The position numbers were made by a program, and so were the translations under genes. DNA of 35,912 bases from Leptolyngbya sp. CCY15150 (GTDB lineage: Bacteria > Cyanobacteriota > Cyanobacteriia > RECH01). The stretch spans positions 1 through 35,912 of the forward strand of contig NZ_JACSWB010000150.1 in the NCBI RefSeq assembly GCF_016888135.1, given 5' to 3'. Positions within the stretch are counted from its first letter, which is position 1, and each line of letters begins with the position of its first letter. Positions 8,223 to 17,354 of the stretch are shown here, in pieces. The notes beneath the pieces were generated by a model. The model was given only the letters and a program-made list of their open reading frames with translations. It made no database searches and had not been told where the DNA came from.

Positions 8223-9025
8223 TAAATCTCCTCCACAAACCGTAGGCTCTGATGTTTGAAGAGCTTATAGCCAATGGGCATCAACACAGCGATCGCCCCG
8301 GCGATAATCGCTAAGGCTAGCCAATCTGGCTGAGTGCCCCAGATCAGAATTTGTCGATAGCAGGTAACGATATGCACCATGGGGTTGAGACCATAGATAA
8401 ACCAGTAGCGATCGGGGATGCTGCCTAGTTCATAGAAGATGGGCGTTAGGTAAAACAGAAACTGTAGTAAAACGCCGAGGGTGTGCTGAGTATCGCGAAA
8501 GGTGACGTTGAGGGATGCGAGGAAGTAGGAGAATGTGACGGTGAGGGCAAACTGAATGATTTGCAGCAACGGTAGGGCCAGCACAACGGGGGTTAGCTGC
8601 ACGCCGTCAATCAACAGAAAGACAACCAGCACTGGCAGTGCCAATATAAAGTGAATGAGCCCGGTTGTCACCACCACTATCGGCAAAATGGCGTTGGGGA
8701 AGCCAGGCTGACGAATCAGAGGACGACTGCTGATAATAATGCCCGTGGCTTGAAAGAGAGAGTTCTGAAACCAGTTCCACACCAAGAGTCCCGTAAAAAC
8801 ATAGGATGAATATTGGGGAATATCCATCTTGATGATTACCTGAAAGACAAAGATAAAAACCAGCAGTTGCAGCAGTGGGCTAATCAACGTCCAGGCAATA
8901 CCTAGGGCCGATCGCTTGTACATGAGCTTCATGTCTCGATCCACAAGCGATCGCAGCAGATCCCATAGATAACTCAGATGGCGGGGCGACAGAGCCCGTC
9001 GTGATAGCCTAGGCTTTCCTATCAT
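8222..9025 (-). CDS. wzm: Polysaccharide ABC exporter permease (Wzm/TagG-like)
   Basis: An ABC-2 family permease of about 267 residues. A cytoplasmic amphipathic N-terminus carries LWDLLRSLVDRDMKLMYKRS, the usual gate-helix region ahead of TM1. Six hydrophobic segments follow, the last ending at KLFKHQSLRFVEEI. The motif LTPIFYELGSIPDRYWFIYGLNP is the conserved end of ABC-2 exporters. It pairs with the ATPase encoded immediately downstream (1-base overlap). I place the start at the ATG at 9025; an in-frame TTG at 9034 would add three residues, and an out-of-frame ATG at 9038 is not usable. It sits directly after a hairpin (9065-9100) that separates it from the glycosyltransferase genes. Confidence 0.92.
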   Translation of the reverse strand: MIGKPRLSRRALSPRHLSYLWDLLRSLVDRDMKLMYKRSALGIAWTLISPLLQLLVFIFVFQVIIKMDIPQYSSYVFTGLLVWNWFQNSLFQATGIIISSRPLIRQPGFPNAILPIVVVTTGLIHFILALPVLVVFLLIDGVQLTPVVLALPLLQIIQFALTVTFSYFLASLNVTFRDTQHTLGVLLQFLFYLTPIFYELGSIPDRYWFIYGLNPMVHIVTCYRQILIWGTQPDWLALAIIAGAIAVLMPIGYKLFKHQSLRFVEEI

Positions 9026-9064
9026 ATCGGTCAACCATAATGAAGGTGAGAGGGAAAGTCTGTC

Positions 9065-9100
9065 CAGCGCTAGAAGATAGATGATTACCCTCTAGCGCTG
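9065..9100 (-). terminator. Intra-locus hairpin between glycosyltransferase and exporter genes
   Basis: Perfect 10-base arms, CAGCGCTAGA (9065-9074) and TCTAGCGCTG (9091-9100), are separated by 16 bases. The hairpin sits just 3' of the double glycosyltransferase stop (9109) and 40 bases before the permease start. Downstream on the minus strand the sequence is pyrimidine-rich but lacks a clear U-run. It is therefore either a partial terminator/attenuator or an mRNA-stabilising 3' end, not a certain terminator. Confidence 0.45.
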
Positions 9101-9108
9101 AACGCCTC

Positions 9109-11793
9109 CTAGGATACGTTACTAGAGGCAGGAACAGTCGATGCAGAAGCTTGGGATAGCCCATGACTGGAGAGCGATCGCTCCTGAACAGGGATGAAAG
9201 GAGCGCTATGCCCTTCCCGCTTCACGCGCTGATGAGATTTCCAAAGCGACCAAGGGCCAGCTAAGTTACCACGTATTTCTAGCCAAATCAGCGAAAGGGG
9301 ATAGTCACTACGCTTCAGAAGATATTCCTTAATCCGGTAATAATGGGCGTAGGGCAGTCCTAGCAGCACCTGGGCTAAGCCTCGCCAGTCTCCATCCCGC
9401 AGCCAAGTGGTTAGGTTGTAGGAGACATGCCCTTTGCTGTAGCCATAGAGCTGACGTTCTAGAGCTTGGCGAGTTTTGCGATGCTTATGCCAAACAAAGG
9501 CTTTGGGATTATACACAATGGTATAGCCTGCCTTTAAGACTTTATAGAAGACGTAAGTATCTTCGCCAACGCCTGATGGCATTCCTGGCCCTAATGCTTC
9601 ATCCATCAAGCCAATGTCAGGATGATGAAAAATACTGGCGCGGAAGGCTGCATTAGCCGTTGCTCCCAAAGACCATGTGGGAGACGGCTTATGGGGAAAC
9701 AGGTCGTACCAAGAACCGTCCACTTCAAACGGTTCAAATCCACGACCTAGACCGCCATAGTTTTCAAAGGCTTGCTGGGAAGCATCTTCTAACTCAATGG
9801 GTAAGACATTGCCATTGACAATCATCACATCTGGACGGGCAAAGGGAGGAATGAGACGTTCAATCCAGTCTGGCGGGACGGTTACATCATCATCTGTGGC
9901 AATTAAGATGTCGCCACTACTGGCGACAAACCCAGCATTGCGCCCGTAGGCCAAACCTTGGCGGGATTCCTGCACCAGCACCACGCCCGGAAAGTCTTGC
10001 ACGACTGGAGCCGTTAGTCCAGAGTCTGGATGATTGTCCACCACCACAATTTCTACTGAACGGTTAGTTTGCTGGGCTTGTAAATGCTGAAGACAGTTGC
10101 GTAGGTCATCGGGGCGATCGAAGGTGGCTACTACAACCGACACGGACACGTCATCAGGTAGCTTAACCGGTTCATCTCGCTCTGCTAACCCATAGCCTTG
10201 AGCGATCGCTTTCACGGCTTGTGGCCATACTAAATCGCTGACGGTGCAAGCATCTAAATCTAGCAACTTGCTACCAAACTGATTAGCAATTAATTTGCTT
10301 AGGGTAAGAACAGATACGTTATTAAATTCATTCTCGTAGTCAAGGTGACCTAAAGGGCTATTGTCCCTGCTTATGAAGATCCGAACCTTAGAATAGGTTT
10401 CTAGATCCTTCAAGGCAGCTAAAGGCTGACTCAGTTCTACTTGGCGGATAGCGATCGCCCCTGAGTCATTGGCAGGGGGCTGAGAGGAGGTTGTCGGTCG
10501 GTAGCGAATGGGCAAGGCTTCTTCTGTTTGCCATCCATGTTCCTGCACAATGGCAGCTACCCGCTGAGTTGCCTTTTGATAGGACGAAAAGCCGGCAAAA
10601 GCTCCTCGGAATTCTGCTAAGACTAGATCTTTTGGGAATTGAGTTCTGTGTAGAGATGAGACGATGGTGCGCCGCACATTCCAATACAGCATCCACCAAA
10701 CGCCAATTTTTAGGCAGGATATCCATAGATCAGGATAGGCGATCGCTAAGCTAAGCCAGAGGGCATAGAGACTGCCGTTAAAGGAAATTTGCCGTTTTAG
10801 CTGAGCATACTCGCGGCGATGGCGATGGCGAATCATCGCTCGCGGTTCATACACCAGAATATGTTCAGATTTAATGATCCGAATAAACATCTCTAGGTCG
10901 CCGCCGCCATTGGTGGGCGTTCCTACATCGAGGGCTGGATCAAAATAGCCAATTGTTTCAAAGATCGATCGTCGATAGGCCATGTTGGCTCCGGTGCCAA
11001 ACTGACCAGCTCCCAGCCACTGCCAAGGCATGGGCTGACCAGGGGCGACTTGATACCATATCTGTTCGAAGCCGCGTCCAAAACCGCCATAGTCTTCAAA
11101 TAAGACTTGAGCTTCTGTTTCTAGCTCATAGGGTACTACTAGCCCTGTGACGGCCATAATCCTGGGATTTTCGGAAAATGTGCGGGCGATCGCCTTCACC
11201 CAGCCTCGATCGACCACCACATCATCATCTGTGTAAGCAATGATCTCTCCCTTGGCTTCCAAAATGGCGCGATTGCGGGCCCAGTCTAGTCCGGGTCGTG
11301 GTTCACGCACATAGCGCACTTGGGGATAGTGGGCGTCTACGAGATCTTTCGTGCCTTCGGTGGCCGGGGCATTATCGACCACGAGAATCTCTAGGTTGGG
11401 ATAGTCGAGCTGGACAATAGCTTCCAAACAACGCTTCATATCATCAGGGCGATCGCGGGTACAGACCGCTACGGTCACCATCGGCCAGTCGTCCACCACC
11501 TCCACTGGCGGTAGGTTTACCAACGCTTCAAGGTTGAGATCCTCTGGCCGCTGGGGAGCTGCTAACCCGTTCTTGAGCAATTGGCAGATAATCGCCCAAC
11601 TGTGTTGCTCTAGGATCAGTTTACCGAGGGTGGCCGCCGTGCAGCATCCTAGGGAAATGGGTGCTTTGACATAGCCAAGCGGTACGCCATGCAGGCGGAC
11701 GAGCCCCTGCAAACCCATATAGTTTTCCAGTCCCTCGAAGGTGGGGATGGGCTGGCTGAGTTCGATATCAACAACTTTGATGGGAAACAGCAT
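9109..11793 (-). CDS. Tandem double GT2 glycosyltransferase
   Basis: An 894-residue protein made of a two-part unit repeated twice. Each unit has a small N-terminal module (ELSQP at 11 and 453, PLG at 38 and 480, both exactly 442 apart). A GT2 domain follows (VTVAVCTRDRPDD and VSVVVATFDRPDD; DDD metal/nucleotide-sugar motif at 189-191 and 634-636; YGGxGRGFE in both). Each GT2 domain ends in RHRHRR or WHKHRK plus a helical tail. Both DDD motifs are intact, so both domains may be active, making two linkages or an alternating repeat. The ATG at 11793 is preferred to 11799 because AGAGG then lies at good spacing. The gene starts 10-16 bases after the stop of the preceding GT2 gene. Cytoplasmic, using NDP-sugars; specificity unknown. 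Confidence 0.9.
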   Translation of the reverse strand: MLFPIKVVDIELSQPIPTFEGLENYMGLQGLVRLHGVPLGYVKAPISLGCCTAATLGKLILEQHSWAIICQLLKNGLAAPQRPEDLNLEALVNLPPVEVVDDWPMVTVAVCTRDRPDDMKRCLEAIVQLDYPNLEILVVDNAPATEGTKDLVDAHYPQVRYVREPRPGLDWARNRAILEAKGEIIAYTDDDVVVDRGWVKAIARTFSENPRIMAVTGLVVPYELETEAQVLFEDYGGFGRGFEQIWYQVAPGQPMPWQWLGAGQFGTGANMAYRRSIFETIGYFDPALDVGTPTNGGGDLEMFIRIIKSEHILVYEPRAMIRHRHRREYAQLKRQISFNGSLYALWLSLAIAYPDLWISCLKIGVWWMLYWNVRRTIVSSLHRTQFPKDLVLAEFRGAFAGFSSYQKATQRVAAIVQEHGWQTEEALPIRYRPTTSSQPPANDSGAIAIRQVELSQPLAALKDLETYSKVRIFISRDNSPLGHLDYENEFNNVSVLTLSKLIANQFGSKLLDLDACTVSDLVWPQAVKAIAQGYGLAERDEPVKLPDDVSVSVVVATFDRPDDLRNCLQHLQAQQTNRSVEIVVVDNHPDSGLTAPVVQDFPGVVLVQESRQGLAYGRNAGFVASSGDILIATDDDVTVPPDWIERLIPPFARPDVMIVNGNVLPIELEDASQQAFENYGGLGRGFEPFEVDGSWYDLFPHKPSPTWSLGATANAAFRASIFHHPDIGLMDEALGPGMPSGVGEDTYVFYKVLKAGYTIVYNPKAFVWHKHRKTRQALERQLYGYSKGHVSYNLTTWLRDGDWRGLAQVLLGLPYAHYYRIKEYLLKRSDYPLSLIWLEIRGNLAGPWSLWKSHQRVKREGHSAPFIPVQERSLSSHGLSQASASTVPASSNVS

Positions 11794-11808
11794 AGACATC
11801 CTCTAGAG

Positions 11809-12900
11809 TTAGATGCGAGATAATAACCAGTGCAAACTAGTGCCAACCAACAATTTGAAGCGCAGACGAAAACTCTGAACCGGAGCTGTAGCAAAGATGG
11901 AATCTAGAATCGAATCTAGATCTGATCTAGGGCGATCGCTCCCTAGATCTTCCGGTGGCACACAGACCATGGGCGACAGCAAGCCCTTGTGCTGGAGCCA
12001 ACTGAGGAGGGCCAGCCGATAAACGCCCAAACGACCTAGGGGTGTGAGGGGATCGATGGCGATCGCCCGCCGAATCCAGTCCAAGCTAGCCTGAGGTAGC
12101 CCATACTGAAAACTTTGTTGCGCAAAGTAAACATAGAGGCTGCTGGCAGACAGGCGGTACAACCAGCCGGATATCTCAGGATGCTTGTCTTGCACTCGTT
12201 GGAGAATGAGCTGGTGAGACTTCGCCATTTGGTTGAAATCTCCCGACATACTGCCCACCGTCTTACGATAACCCACCAAAAAAGCGGGTACCACGCAAAA
12301 CTCGCAGCAGTCTGCCAGGCGTAGGTACAGATCCCAATCTTCACACCCTTGGGCCTGCTGGGCCCGCAGGTGCGGGTCATAGCCACCGATGAGATCCAGG
12401 TAGCGCCGGCGAATGAGAGTAGCGCTGGCATTGCCAATAAAATTGTGGCAAATCAGGGTGGCTAACACCGGCCCCGCCACCGTTGCCGCCCGAAATTGCC
12501 CCGTCGGCTGACTATATTGATCGATATCGACCGACCAGGCATAGGCCACCCCGGCCGTTTCCCCGTGGGCCACCAACGCGGCTAAGAGTTTTGCCAAGGT
12601 CTGGGGATGCCACAGATCATCGGCATCAATGGGGGCAATGAACTCCCCCTGGGCTTGGGCGATCGCTGCATTGCGGGCCGCTGCCACGCCGCCGTTGGCC
12701 TGCTGGAGAATCCTTACGCGGGGATCTCCGTTGGCCACAGCTTGGGCGATCGCCACCGTGTCGTCCGTTGAACCATCGTCTACAATCATCACCTCCATCT
12801 GGGGATAGGTTTGGGCTAAGACTGAGGTGAGGGTTTGGGGAAGCACGTCAGCGGCATTGTAGGCCGGGATAATCACGGAAATTAGGGGATCAGGGGGCAT
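11809..12900 (-). CDS. GT2 family glycosyltransferase
   Basis: A 363-residue enzyme. The GT-A domain begins at once (ISVIIPAYNAADVLPQTL), has VDDGSTDD for nucleotide binding, NGGVAAARNAA, and the DADD metal-binding motif, with ED in GCEDWDLYLRL as the likely catalytic-base region. The last 110 residues are helical with a TPR-like unit (ASLDWIRRAIAIDP), common in polysaccharide GT2 enzymes. It sits 34 bases after the oxidoreductase gene and just ahead of the double GT2 gene, so it is part of the same transcription unit. It adds a sugar to a lipid-linked glycan; donor and acceptor unknown. Confidence 0.9.
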   Translation of the reverse strand: MPPDPLISVIIPAYNAADVLPQTLTSVLAQTYPQMEVMIVDDGSTDDTVAIAQAVANGDPRVRILQQANGGVAAARNAAIAQAQGEFIAPIDADDLWHPQTLAKLLAALVAHGETAGVAYAWSVDIDQYSQPTGQFRAATVAGPVLATLICHNFIGNASATLIRRRYLDLIGGYDPHLRAQQAQGCEDWDLYLRLADCCEFCVVPAFLVGYRKTVGSMSGDFNQMAKSHQLILQRVQDKHPEISGWLYRLSASSLYVYFAQQSFQYGLPQASLDWIRRAIAIDPLTPLGRLGVYRLALLSWLQHKGLLSPMVCVPPEDLGSDRPRSDLDSILDSIFATAPVQSFRLRFKLLVGTSLHWLLSRI

Positions 12901-12934
12901 AGGCGTCTATCACATCAGAGCAGCGCGGGGCAGG

Positions 12935-14395
12935 TCAGCTAAATTTAAGCTGGTTGGAGACCGATGCAACGTCTGGAGATCCTGATCCCGACTGCTGAAA
13001 CTCTTCGTAGTAGGAGCGTTCGGTGTTCACCGTCCATAGGGAATGGCGATCGCCTAACACATTACGAGCAGCGAGCAGCCCCGTGAGCATGGAATGATCC
13101 TGATTGTTGTACCGGTGCATGCCATTACGTCCGACGGTGTATAGATTGTCGAAGGTTTCGACATAATCTTGGATCACCTGGAGGTGCTGCCGGTACTCCA
13201 CGTCGTAGACCGGATAGGCCTTGAGCTGTCGAATCACCGTACCATCTTGCACCAGCTTAGGATCGCTCACCAAACCCAGCTTCACCACCTCTTCCGTGGC
13301 TAGTTTGATCAGGGTCTCTTCCGAGGATTCCCAAACCGAGTCGCCCTGGCTACAAAAATATTCCATCCCCAGACAGGTTTTACTGGCATCCGGCACCATG
13401 TCCGGGCTCCAGTTTTTGAAGTTTTGGATGCGTCCCACCTGAAATTCGGGGCTGTGGATATAGAGCCAGTTGTCGGGAAACAAGGAGGGCGCGTCGATCA
13501 CCAAGGCTACGATCAGAAAATCTCGGTACTTCAGAGATTTGGCAGCCGTCAATACTTCTGGCGGCGGCGGCGGATTCAGGCATTGCAGCAGCTTGGTCAC
13601 GGGCATACTGGAGATAAATTGATCCCCTTCATAGATCTGGGTTTCACCGTTCTGCTCAGCGATAACCCGCTGAATGCGCTGCCCTTCCCGATCGATCTGC
13701 ACGACGCGGGTGTTGAGATGCACCGGACTGCCTTGCTTTTCTAGCAGGGTTTGAAACCGCTCCCACATCATGCCTGGCCCTAGGCGAGGATATTGGAAGG
13801 TTTTAATCAAGGTCTTGGCGTCACTTTTGCCAAACAGGGCATCGGTGATGGCTTTCTTCAGCGATAGACCGCGAATACGTTGAGCCGCCCAGTCGGCGCG
13901 GATTTGCTGACAGGAAATCCCCCACACTTTTTCGGTATAGGTCTTGAAGAAGGTATAGTACAGCTTCTCGCCAAAGCGATTAATCACCCAATCTTCGAGA
14001 CTTTCTTCTTCGGGTAAGGGAGAAAGTCTCGCTTTTAAGTAGCTGGCGACAATCGATAAACTACGGCCAATCCCTAGTTTTTTGACCACATCGAAGGGAT
14101 CAAGGGGGTAGTTAAAAAACTTGCCGTCATAGTAGATGCGCGATAGCCGTGGCACGGTGATCATCTCGTCGCTGAGCACCTCCTGCCAAAGATCCTCAAC
14201 CTCGGTCACCTTGGTGTAGAAACGGTGACCGCCGATGTCAAAACGATAGTCCTTATAGGTTTCAGTGCGCGAGATTCCCCCAACGCGATCGCCACTTTCA
14301 AGCACCACAGCAGGACGTTGGTGTTTTGATAACTCATAGGCCGCGGTTAAACCCGCTGGCCCTGCACCCACAACGACAACAGGATTCAAACTCAT
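12935..14395 (-). CDS. FAD-dependent oxidoreductase, UDP-galactopyranose mutase-like
   Basis: A 486-residue flavoprotein. An N-terminal Rossmann FAD motif, VVVGAGPAGLTAAYEL (7-22), is followed by ES-G-D-R-VGGISRT, the GGxxR-type flavin contact of the amine-oxidase/mutase superfamily. Further on are IGGHRFYTK and, near the end, YTVGRNGMHRYNNQDHSMLTGLLAARNVLG, the C-terminal FAD-binding signature. This group is repeatedly found in cyanobacterial and other polysaccharide loci. Its members resemble UDP-galactopyranose mutase but are longer (mutases are near 370-400). In this context, next to galE, an action on a nucleotide sugar or a lipid-linked sugar is likely. A desaturase or amine-oxidase-type reaction cannot be excluded. 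Confidence 0.8.
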   Translation of the reverse strand: MSLNPVVVVGAGPAGLTAAYELSKHQRPAVVLESGDRVGGISRTETYKDYRFDIGGHRFYTKVTEVEDLWQEVLSDEMITVPRLSRIYYDGKFFNYPLDPFDVVKKLGIGRSLSIVASYLKARLSPLPEEESLEDWVINRFGEKLYYTFFKTYTEKVWGISCQQIRADWAAQRIRGLSLKKAITDALFGKSDAKTLIKTFQYPRLGPGMMWERFQTLLEKQGSPVHLNTRVVQIDREGQRIQRVIAEQNGETQIYEGDQFISSMPVTKLLQCLNPPPPPEVLTAAKSLKYRDFLIVALVIDAPSLFPDNWLYIHSPEFQVGRIQNFKNWSPDMVPDASKTCLGMEYFCSQGDSVWESSEETLIKLATEEVVKLGLVSDPKLVQDGTVIRQLKAYPVYDVEYRQHLQVIQDYVETFDNLYTVGRNGMHRYNNQDHSMLTGLLAARNVLGDRHSLWTVNTERSYYEEFQQSGSGSPDVASVSNQLKFS

Positions 14396-14562
14396 GAACA
14401 GTAACTCTACTCACTCTTAAGAACGCAGGTATGGACGAAAACTGAATCGATGTAGACGAGGGGCGATCGCAGGGCAGGACAAACTCTTCCCCAATAGCAT
14501 GAAGCCTGACCTATATCCTGTACAGCAAACCTGATGGGCAATCCTCAACCGCAGTGTTATGG

Positions 14563-14589
14563 GAGGGCAGAGCCTGGCGGACTGCCCTC
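14563..14589 (-). terminator. Weak hairpin 3' of galE
   Basis: Eight-base arms, GAGGGCAG (14563-14570) and CTGCCCTC (14582-14589), with an 11-base loop, lie 16 bases past the galE stop and before the oxidoreductase gene. There is no T-run after it on the minus strand. It could attenuate readthrough or be an mRNA-processing structure, and it raises the possibility that galE and the genes from 14395 are separate transcripts. Confidence 0.35.
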
Positions 14590-14604
14590 AACCGTAGCGG
14601 TGAA

Positions 14605-15627
14605 CTATGACACCGACGACAAGGAGCCATGGCGAACTTGGTGCCACTGCCAAGCATGGCGAATCATGTCATCGAGGTCGGGGTATTTGGGATCCCAACC
14701 CAGAACGGCGGCGGCCTTTTGACCACTGCCCACGAGGGCCGGCGGATCACCGGGTCGGCGATCGCACTCCACTGCTGGCACTGGACGCCCCGTCACCCGT
14801 TCTGTGGCTTCAATCACCTGACGCACCGAGAATCCACCGCCATTGCCCAAGTTAAAGATATCGCTATCTCCCCCCTTGAGCAGGTGTTCTAACCCCAAAA
14901 TGTGGGCATCGGCTAGGTCACAAACATGGATGTAATCCCGGATGCAGGTGCCATCATCTGTGGGGTAATCCGTGCCAAAGATCGATAGGGATTCTCGTCG
15001 TCCTAGGGCGGTCATCAAGGCCAGGGGAATCAGATGGGTTTCGGGATTGTGATCTTCCCCCAACCGCCCTTGGGGATCGGCACCGGCGGCGTTGAAGTAG
15101 CGGAAGCAAATGGATTTGAGGCCATAGGCGCTATCAAAATCCTTGAGGATTGTTTCCACCATCAACTTGGTTTGCCCGTAGGCATTGATCGGTGCCTGGG
15201 GATGGTTTTCCGGAATGGGGATTTCCTGGGGTACACCGTAGGTGGCGCAGGTAGACGAAAAGACCAGGCGCTTGACCCCCGCTGCCACCATGGCTTCTAG
15301 CAACGTCAAGGTACCGCTGACGTTATTGCGGTAGTATTTTGCCGGATTGGTGGCCGATTCACCTACGTAGGCGTAGGCAGCGAAGTGAATGACGGCGGCA
15401 ACGGAGTAGTCTTGAAACACTTGATCTAAGAGGGCGCGATCGCTAATATCGCCCACAATTAAATCGACGTTTAAAACAGTTTCAACCAGATCTCGATGGC
15501 CGTAGACTAGATTATCTAAGACCACAACGTGGTAGCCAGCTTGCTTTAATTGGTCAACAGCATGGGAGCCGATGTAGCCGGCTCCTCCGGTGACCAAAAC
15601 AGTTGGTTTTTGTGGCTGCATAGTCAT
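14605..15627 (-). CDS. galE: UDP-glucose 4-epimerase
   Basis: A 340-residue extended short-chain dehydrogenase. It has the NAD-binding TGGAGYIGSH (13-22), HFAAYAYVGES, catalytic SSTCATYG (S124/S125) and Y150-GQT-K154, then RYFNAAGADPQGRLGED, which is diagnostic for GalE, and RDYIHVCDLADAH. Length is typical. It interconverts UDP-glucose and UDP-galactose (or the N-acetyl forms) in the cytoplasm and supplies precursor to the transferases encoded downstream. An alternative ATG at 15621 would remove two residues. It is the first minus-strand gene of the polysaccharide locus, divergent from the lone GT2 gene at 16144. Confidence 0.94.
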   Translation of the reverse strand: MTMQPQKPTVLVTGGAGYIGSHAVDQLKQAGYHVVVLDNLVYGHRDLVETVLNVDLIVGDISDRALLDQVFQDYSVAAVIHFAAYAYVGESATNPAKYYRNNVSGTLTLLEAMVAAGVKRLVFSSTCATYGVPQEIPIPENHPQAPINAYGQTKLMVETILKDFDSAYGLKSICFRYFNAAGADPQGRLGEDHNPETHLIPLALMTALGRRESLSIFGTDYPTDDGTCIRDYIHVCDLADAHILGLEHLLKGGDSDIFNLGNGGGFSVRQVIEATERVTGRPVPAVECDRRPGDPPALVGSGQKAAAVLGWDPKYPDLDDMIRHAWQWHQVRHGSLSSVS

Positions 15628-16143
15628 GTTCTAAAAGCTTCTCATGTTGAGTAAGGGCGTATTTGCCCAGCATAGTCTGACCTATGCCTCTGTGCTAGCG
15701 TTGGTGAATGCAGTGTGATTTATGCTACGCCCAGTATGGCATTGAAAATTGCGATCGCCAATTCTATCATCGAGTTTTTATTTGAAAAGAGCAAAAACTT
15801 TGCAAAGTAGAATTCAGTATGAAGAGGGCTTAAAGAGTCGTCAGATTACGTTGCTTTTGTGACGTAGATCCTTGAGGATGGTCATCAGAACGCCTAAGGT
15901 GTAGTTAATTTATAGAAGCCACAGCCAAGCCGATTTTGCAATCCACCCGTTGGGGCTTCTAACATCCGCATACATGACTGAAACTGAAATGTTCGTCAGT
16001 TCTACGGACGCCACACAGCAGGCAAAAGGTTCATGGTGAACTAAACCATTATCTTGAACCCAGAGCACACTAAGCTGACGTGCATCCTACATAGGGCGAT
16101 CGCGATCGTAGTAAATTACTTACCTCACTTTCTGGATAACATC
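15628..16143. other. Divergent intergenic region upstream of galE and the lone GT2 gene
   Basis: About 500 bases without a convincing gene. It should hold the promoters of galE (minus) and the GT2 gene (plus). A 12-base perfect palindrome, ACTTTGCAAAGT, lies at 15797-15808 and could be an operator, but nothing ties it to a known regulator. HIP1-type GCGATCGC sequences occur at both ends. The in-frame extension of the GT2 gene back to 16054 starts at TTG and runs through a HIP1 tract, so I treat it as untranslated. Confidence 0.5.
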
Positions 16144-17289
16144 ATGGTTGGCTCAATTGAAAACACCTGTGACAACAATCCTTCAGTTTCTCAACATGAG
16201 TCTGAGGGAACGCCCCAGACGCCCAGATCCTACAATCTGTCTGTGGTTATTCCAGTTTTCAATGGTGGTGAAGCCTTTCGTGAATGTGTAGAACGCCTGA
16301 ACAACACCTACCCACGTCCTTATGAAGTCATCGTCGTTGTCGATGGCGTCTCCGATGATTCTTGGCAAGTGGCAAAAGATGGTGGCATGAAGGTCATCCA
16401 GCTACCGGTGCAGCGAGGCCCCGCCGTCGCTCGCAACGTTGGCGCTAAGTATGCGTCCGGCGATATCATCGTGTTCATTGATGCAGATGTCGGCATCGAG
16501 CCAGACTTTTTCGCTCAGATCCAGGCACAATTCCAGACCTCACCCACCATGACGGCTCTGATTGGTTCCTACGACGATAAGCCTGGTAAGGGCAATTTCC
16601 TATCCCAGTATCGCAACCTTTTTCACCACTACGTTCACCAAAGCTCTAAGGAAAATACCTTCACATTTTGGGGAGCCTGCAGTGCCATCTTCCGAGATGC
16701 ATTTCTCTCCGTTGATGGATTTGATGAAACCTACTTCAAGCCCTGTATCGAAGATATTGAGCTAGGCTATCGACTCAAGAAAAAAGGGTATAGCATCCGC
16801 CTCTGCAAGGAGATTCAGGTGAAACACCTGAAGCATTGGGGCATGACGTCGATGCTGAAGACAGACTTTTTCCAACGAGCCCTACCCTGGACACAACTGC
16901 TGATGCAGGAAGGGCAAATTAGCAACGATCTCAACCTCAGCCTATCCAGCCGTCTGAGCGTCGTTTGCCTTTATGGTGGTTTGGCAAGCTTGGTGCTGGT
17001 GGCATGGAATCCCCTCTGGTTTGGACTATCCCTGTTCTGCGCCACGATGCTGATCCTGCTGAATCTATCGGTCTATCGCTTCTTTCGGCTGAAGCGAGGC
17101 ACGTGGTTTACCCTGAAAGTGGTTCCAGTTCACTGGCTCTACTACGGGTATAGCGGTCTCGCCTTCTGTATTGGGCTTTTAGATCATTGGCTCAGTACCT
17201 ATCTGAAGGTGACTGGACTACAACCACTACGCTCCTCCTCCCAGCCGAAAACGGAAGCATCATCTACCTATAAAATCCGCCAAAGCTGA
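16144..17289 (+). CDS. Membrane-anchored GT2 glycosyltransferase
   Basis: About 381 residues. After a polar N-terminus of 30 residues comes a GT-A domain: LSVVIPVFNGGEAFRECV, VVVDGVSDDSW, RGPAVARNVGA, the IDADVG metal motif, and FKPCIEDIELGYRLKKKGY, whose ED is the usual catalytic-base region. Two or three hydrophobic segments follow near the C-terminus (LYGGLASLVLVAW, LWFGLSLFCATMLILLNL, YYGYSGLAFCIGLLDHWL), anchoring it to the membrane. I prefer the ATG at 16144; a TTG at 16054 gives 30 extra residues of unlikely composition. It is transcribed away from the galE locus and ends at a strong terminator, so it is a single-gene unit. Substrate unknown. Confidence 0.85.
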   Translation: MVGSIENTCDNNPSVSQHESEGTPQTPRSYNLSVVIPVFNGGEAFRECVERLNNTYPRPYEVIVVVDGVSDDSWQVAKDGGMKVIQLPVQRGPAVARNVGAKYASGDIIVFIDADVGIEPDFFAQIQAQFQTSPTMTALIGSYDDKPGKGNFLSQYRNLFHHYVHQSSKENTFTFWGACSAIFRDAFLSVDGFDETYFKPCIEDIELGYRLKKKGYSIRLCKEIQVKHLKHWGMTSMLKTDFFQRALPWTQLLMQEGQISNDLNLSLSSRLSVVCLYGGLASLVLVAWNPLWFGLSLFCATMLILLNLSVYRFFRLKRGTWFTLKVVPVHWLYYGYSGLAFCIGLLDHWLSTYLKVTGLQPLRSSSQPKTEASSTYKIRQS

Positions 17290-17328
17290 CTCTCGCCCCA
17301 GTGTTTGAACGATGTCTATCAACACATC

Positions 17329-17354
17329 AATGCCCTTGTTACTACAAGGGCATT
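17329..17354 (+). terminator. Intrinsic terminator after the GT2 gene
   Basis: An 11-base perfect stem, AATGCCCTTGT (17329-17339) and ACAAGGGCATT (17344-17354), with a 4-base TACT loop, followed by a T-rich TGTGCTTGTTT. It lies 40 bases past the GT2 stop. A good intrinsic terminator. Confidence 0.8.
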
